Of a DNA stretch of 5,672 nucleotides, positions 4,735 through 5,672 are shown piece after piece. The notes beneath the pieces were generated by a model. The model was given only the letters and a program-made list of their open reading frames with translations. It made no database searches and was not told where the DNA came from. Both the position numbers and the translations under genes were made by a program. Origin of the DNA: Stenotrophomonas sp. (GTDB lineage: Bacteria > Pseudomonadota > Gammaproteobacteria > Xanthomonadales > Xanthomonadaceae); NCBI GenBank assembly GCA_003510825.1, contig DOKO01000190.1, positions 1-5,672 on the forward strand, in the 5' to 3' direction. Within the stretch, counting starts at the first letter, position 1, and each line of letters starts with the position of its first letter.

Positions 4735-5672
4735 TGCGGCTGGGCACCGCGACAGCGGTATCGCGCACCAGCCACTCGGCCTGGGCGGGCAGCTGCGGCG
4801 CCGGGCAGGTCGCACGCGGGTGGTGTTCGTCCTGCGCCATCCAGTCGTCGACCACGCCGGCCAGCAGGTCCAGGCGCAGCGGCAGGGTGATGTGGTCTTC
4901 GCCGCGCATCTCGATGTAGTGCGCGCGCGGATTGGCCTGGGCCAGTTCGCGGCCCTGGCTGACCGGAATGTGCTGATCGCCCTGCCCGTGCAGCAGCAGC
5001 ACGCAGGCGCGGGTATCGGCCAGCGCGCGGGCCACGTCCACCTGGTCCAGGTCGACATCGATGCGGCGGCTGGCCGCGGCGATCACCTGGTTGATGTCCT
5101 GGCCGCCGTAGCGCCAGCGCGCGTAGGACGCGACCGCCTGCGCCTTCAGGCCTTCCGGCTGCAGCGCCATCAGGTGCGGGATCATCGTGCGGATCGCCAC
5201 GCCGGCATTGGCGAACGATTCCATCGCCACCACGCCAGCCACCTGGTCACCCAGCTTGTCGGCGGTGAACACCGCCGTGGCCGCGCCGTAGGAGACGCCG
5301 AACAGGTACAGCGGCCCGGTCACTTCGCCACGCGCGCGCAGTTCGCCGATCACATCGACCACGTCGTCCGATTCGTAGGTGCCATAGCCGGACGGCCCAT
5401 GCCCGGACTGGCCGTGGTTGCGCAGGTCCAGGGTGACCACGCGGTACCCCGATTCGGCCAGCTGCAGCGACCACGGCAGCATCGAATCACCATTCATCAT
5501 CCAACCGTGCAGCAGCACCACGGTGCCGCGCGGCGCCTGCGCACGGAACGGCTGCGGCACGGTGAGGCTCAGCCCGGTGTCCAGCGGCTGGCCGTTTTCA
5601 TGGCGCTGCGGCAGGTAGTGGTAGCGGGCGCCGTAGTCGCCCGGGTCGAACGCACGCCAGAAGATCGGCACG
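4730..5672 (-). CDS. alpha/beta hydrolase, N-terminus beyond the window
   Basis: At least 313 residues, running off the right edge. The first possible start in view is a GTG at 5671-5669, but the frame is open past it, so the true start and any signal peptide or lipid anchor cannot be seen. Counting from that GTG, the oxyanion-hole motif LLHGWMMNG is at 53-61, D-L-R-N-H-G-Q-S-G at 82-90, the nucleophile elbow GVSYG has Ser127, LLLHGQGDQHIP has the acid Asp232, and GEDHITLP has the base His260. The Ser-Asp-His triad is therefore complete and the enzyme should be active, most likely as an esterase, lipase-like or peptidase-like serine hydrolase. The cap region (about 150-210) is short and helical. 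The substrate is unknown. It converges on the LysE gene with a 14-bp gap and is probably unrelated to it in function. Confidence 0.88.
   Translation of the reverse strand, partial: VPIFWRAFDPGDYGARYHYLPQRHENGQPLDTGLSLTVPQPFRAQAPRGTVVLLHGWMMNGDSMLPWSLQLAESGYRVVTLDLRNHGQSGHGPSGYGTYESDDVVDVIGELRARGEVTGPLYLFGVSYGAATAVFTADKLGDQVAGVVAMESFANAGVAIRTMIPHLMALQPEGLKAQAVASYARWRYGGQDINQVIAAASRRIDVDLDQVDVARALADTRACVLLLHGQGDQHIPVSQGRELAQANPRAHYIEMRGEDHITLPLRLDLLAGVVDDWMAQDEHHPRATCPAPQLPAQAEWLVRDTAVAVPSRS

Noticed and set aside
4029..4775. A 248-codon minus-strand open frame opposite the LysE gene
   Set aside because: The plus strand encodes both LysE-family signature motifs; the opposite frame has no family features.
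1..5672. tRNA, rRNA, CRISPR, insertion sequence or prophage features
   Set aside because: I saw no cloverleaf, spaced repeat array, transposase or integrase motif. The coding density and composition are uniform and typical of core chromosome.

Overview
The window is GC-rich chromosomal DNA that reads like Stenotrophomonas, probably the S. maltophilia group, or a close Xanthomonadaceae relative. Three things suggest this. Codon third positions are strongly G/C. The six proteins resemble ordinary gammaproteobacterial families. A short palindrome at 89-111, carrying GTAG at one end on the minus strand, matches the GTAG-type REP (SMAG) elements that are very abundant in S. maltophilia. The assignment comes from reading the sequence, not from a database search.

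Left block (1-1864). A LysR-type regulator close to E. coli YhaJ (108-1022, minus) is divergent from a pirin-family cupin protein (1163-1864, plus) that keeps the four metal ligands of the YhhW quercetinase. The 140-bp spacer contains a perfect odd-centred inverted repeat, TCGAAA-T-TTTCGA (1023-1035). It is a textbook T-N11-A LysR box, centred about 65 bp upstream of the start expected from a candidate pirin promoter. It also lies in the predicted leader of the regulator gene. The two genes therefore look like a regulator-target pair with autoregulation, recalling the yhaJ/yhaK neighbourhood of E. coli.

Middle block (1865-4715). After a long hairpin (1879-1926) come three plus-strand genes: a 12-TM MFS transporter of the YbjJ type (2038-3177), an AraC-family regulator (3174-4001, GTG start overlapping the MFS stop by four bases) and a LysE/RhtB-family amino-acid exporter (4089-4715). 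Upstream of the MFS gene a perfect 14-bp palindrome with a central CG (1993-2006) looks like a LacI/GalR-family operator lying over a candidate -10 box. The block looks like a small export or transport operon with its own regulator, and possibly a second, LacI-type regulator encoded elsewhere.

Right block (4711-5672). An alpha/beta hydrolase with an intact Ser-Asp-His triad is read from the minus strand and runs off the right edge, so its N-terminus is missing. It converges on the LysE gene. A perfect 7-bp inverted repeat spans the 14-bp gap and contains both stop codons.

I see no RNA genes, CRISPR array, insertion sequence, phage gene or new multi-gene defence or biosynthetic system. The interest lies in the regulatory sites, the REP-supplied stop codon and the two paired transporter/regulator arrangements.
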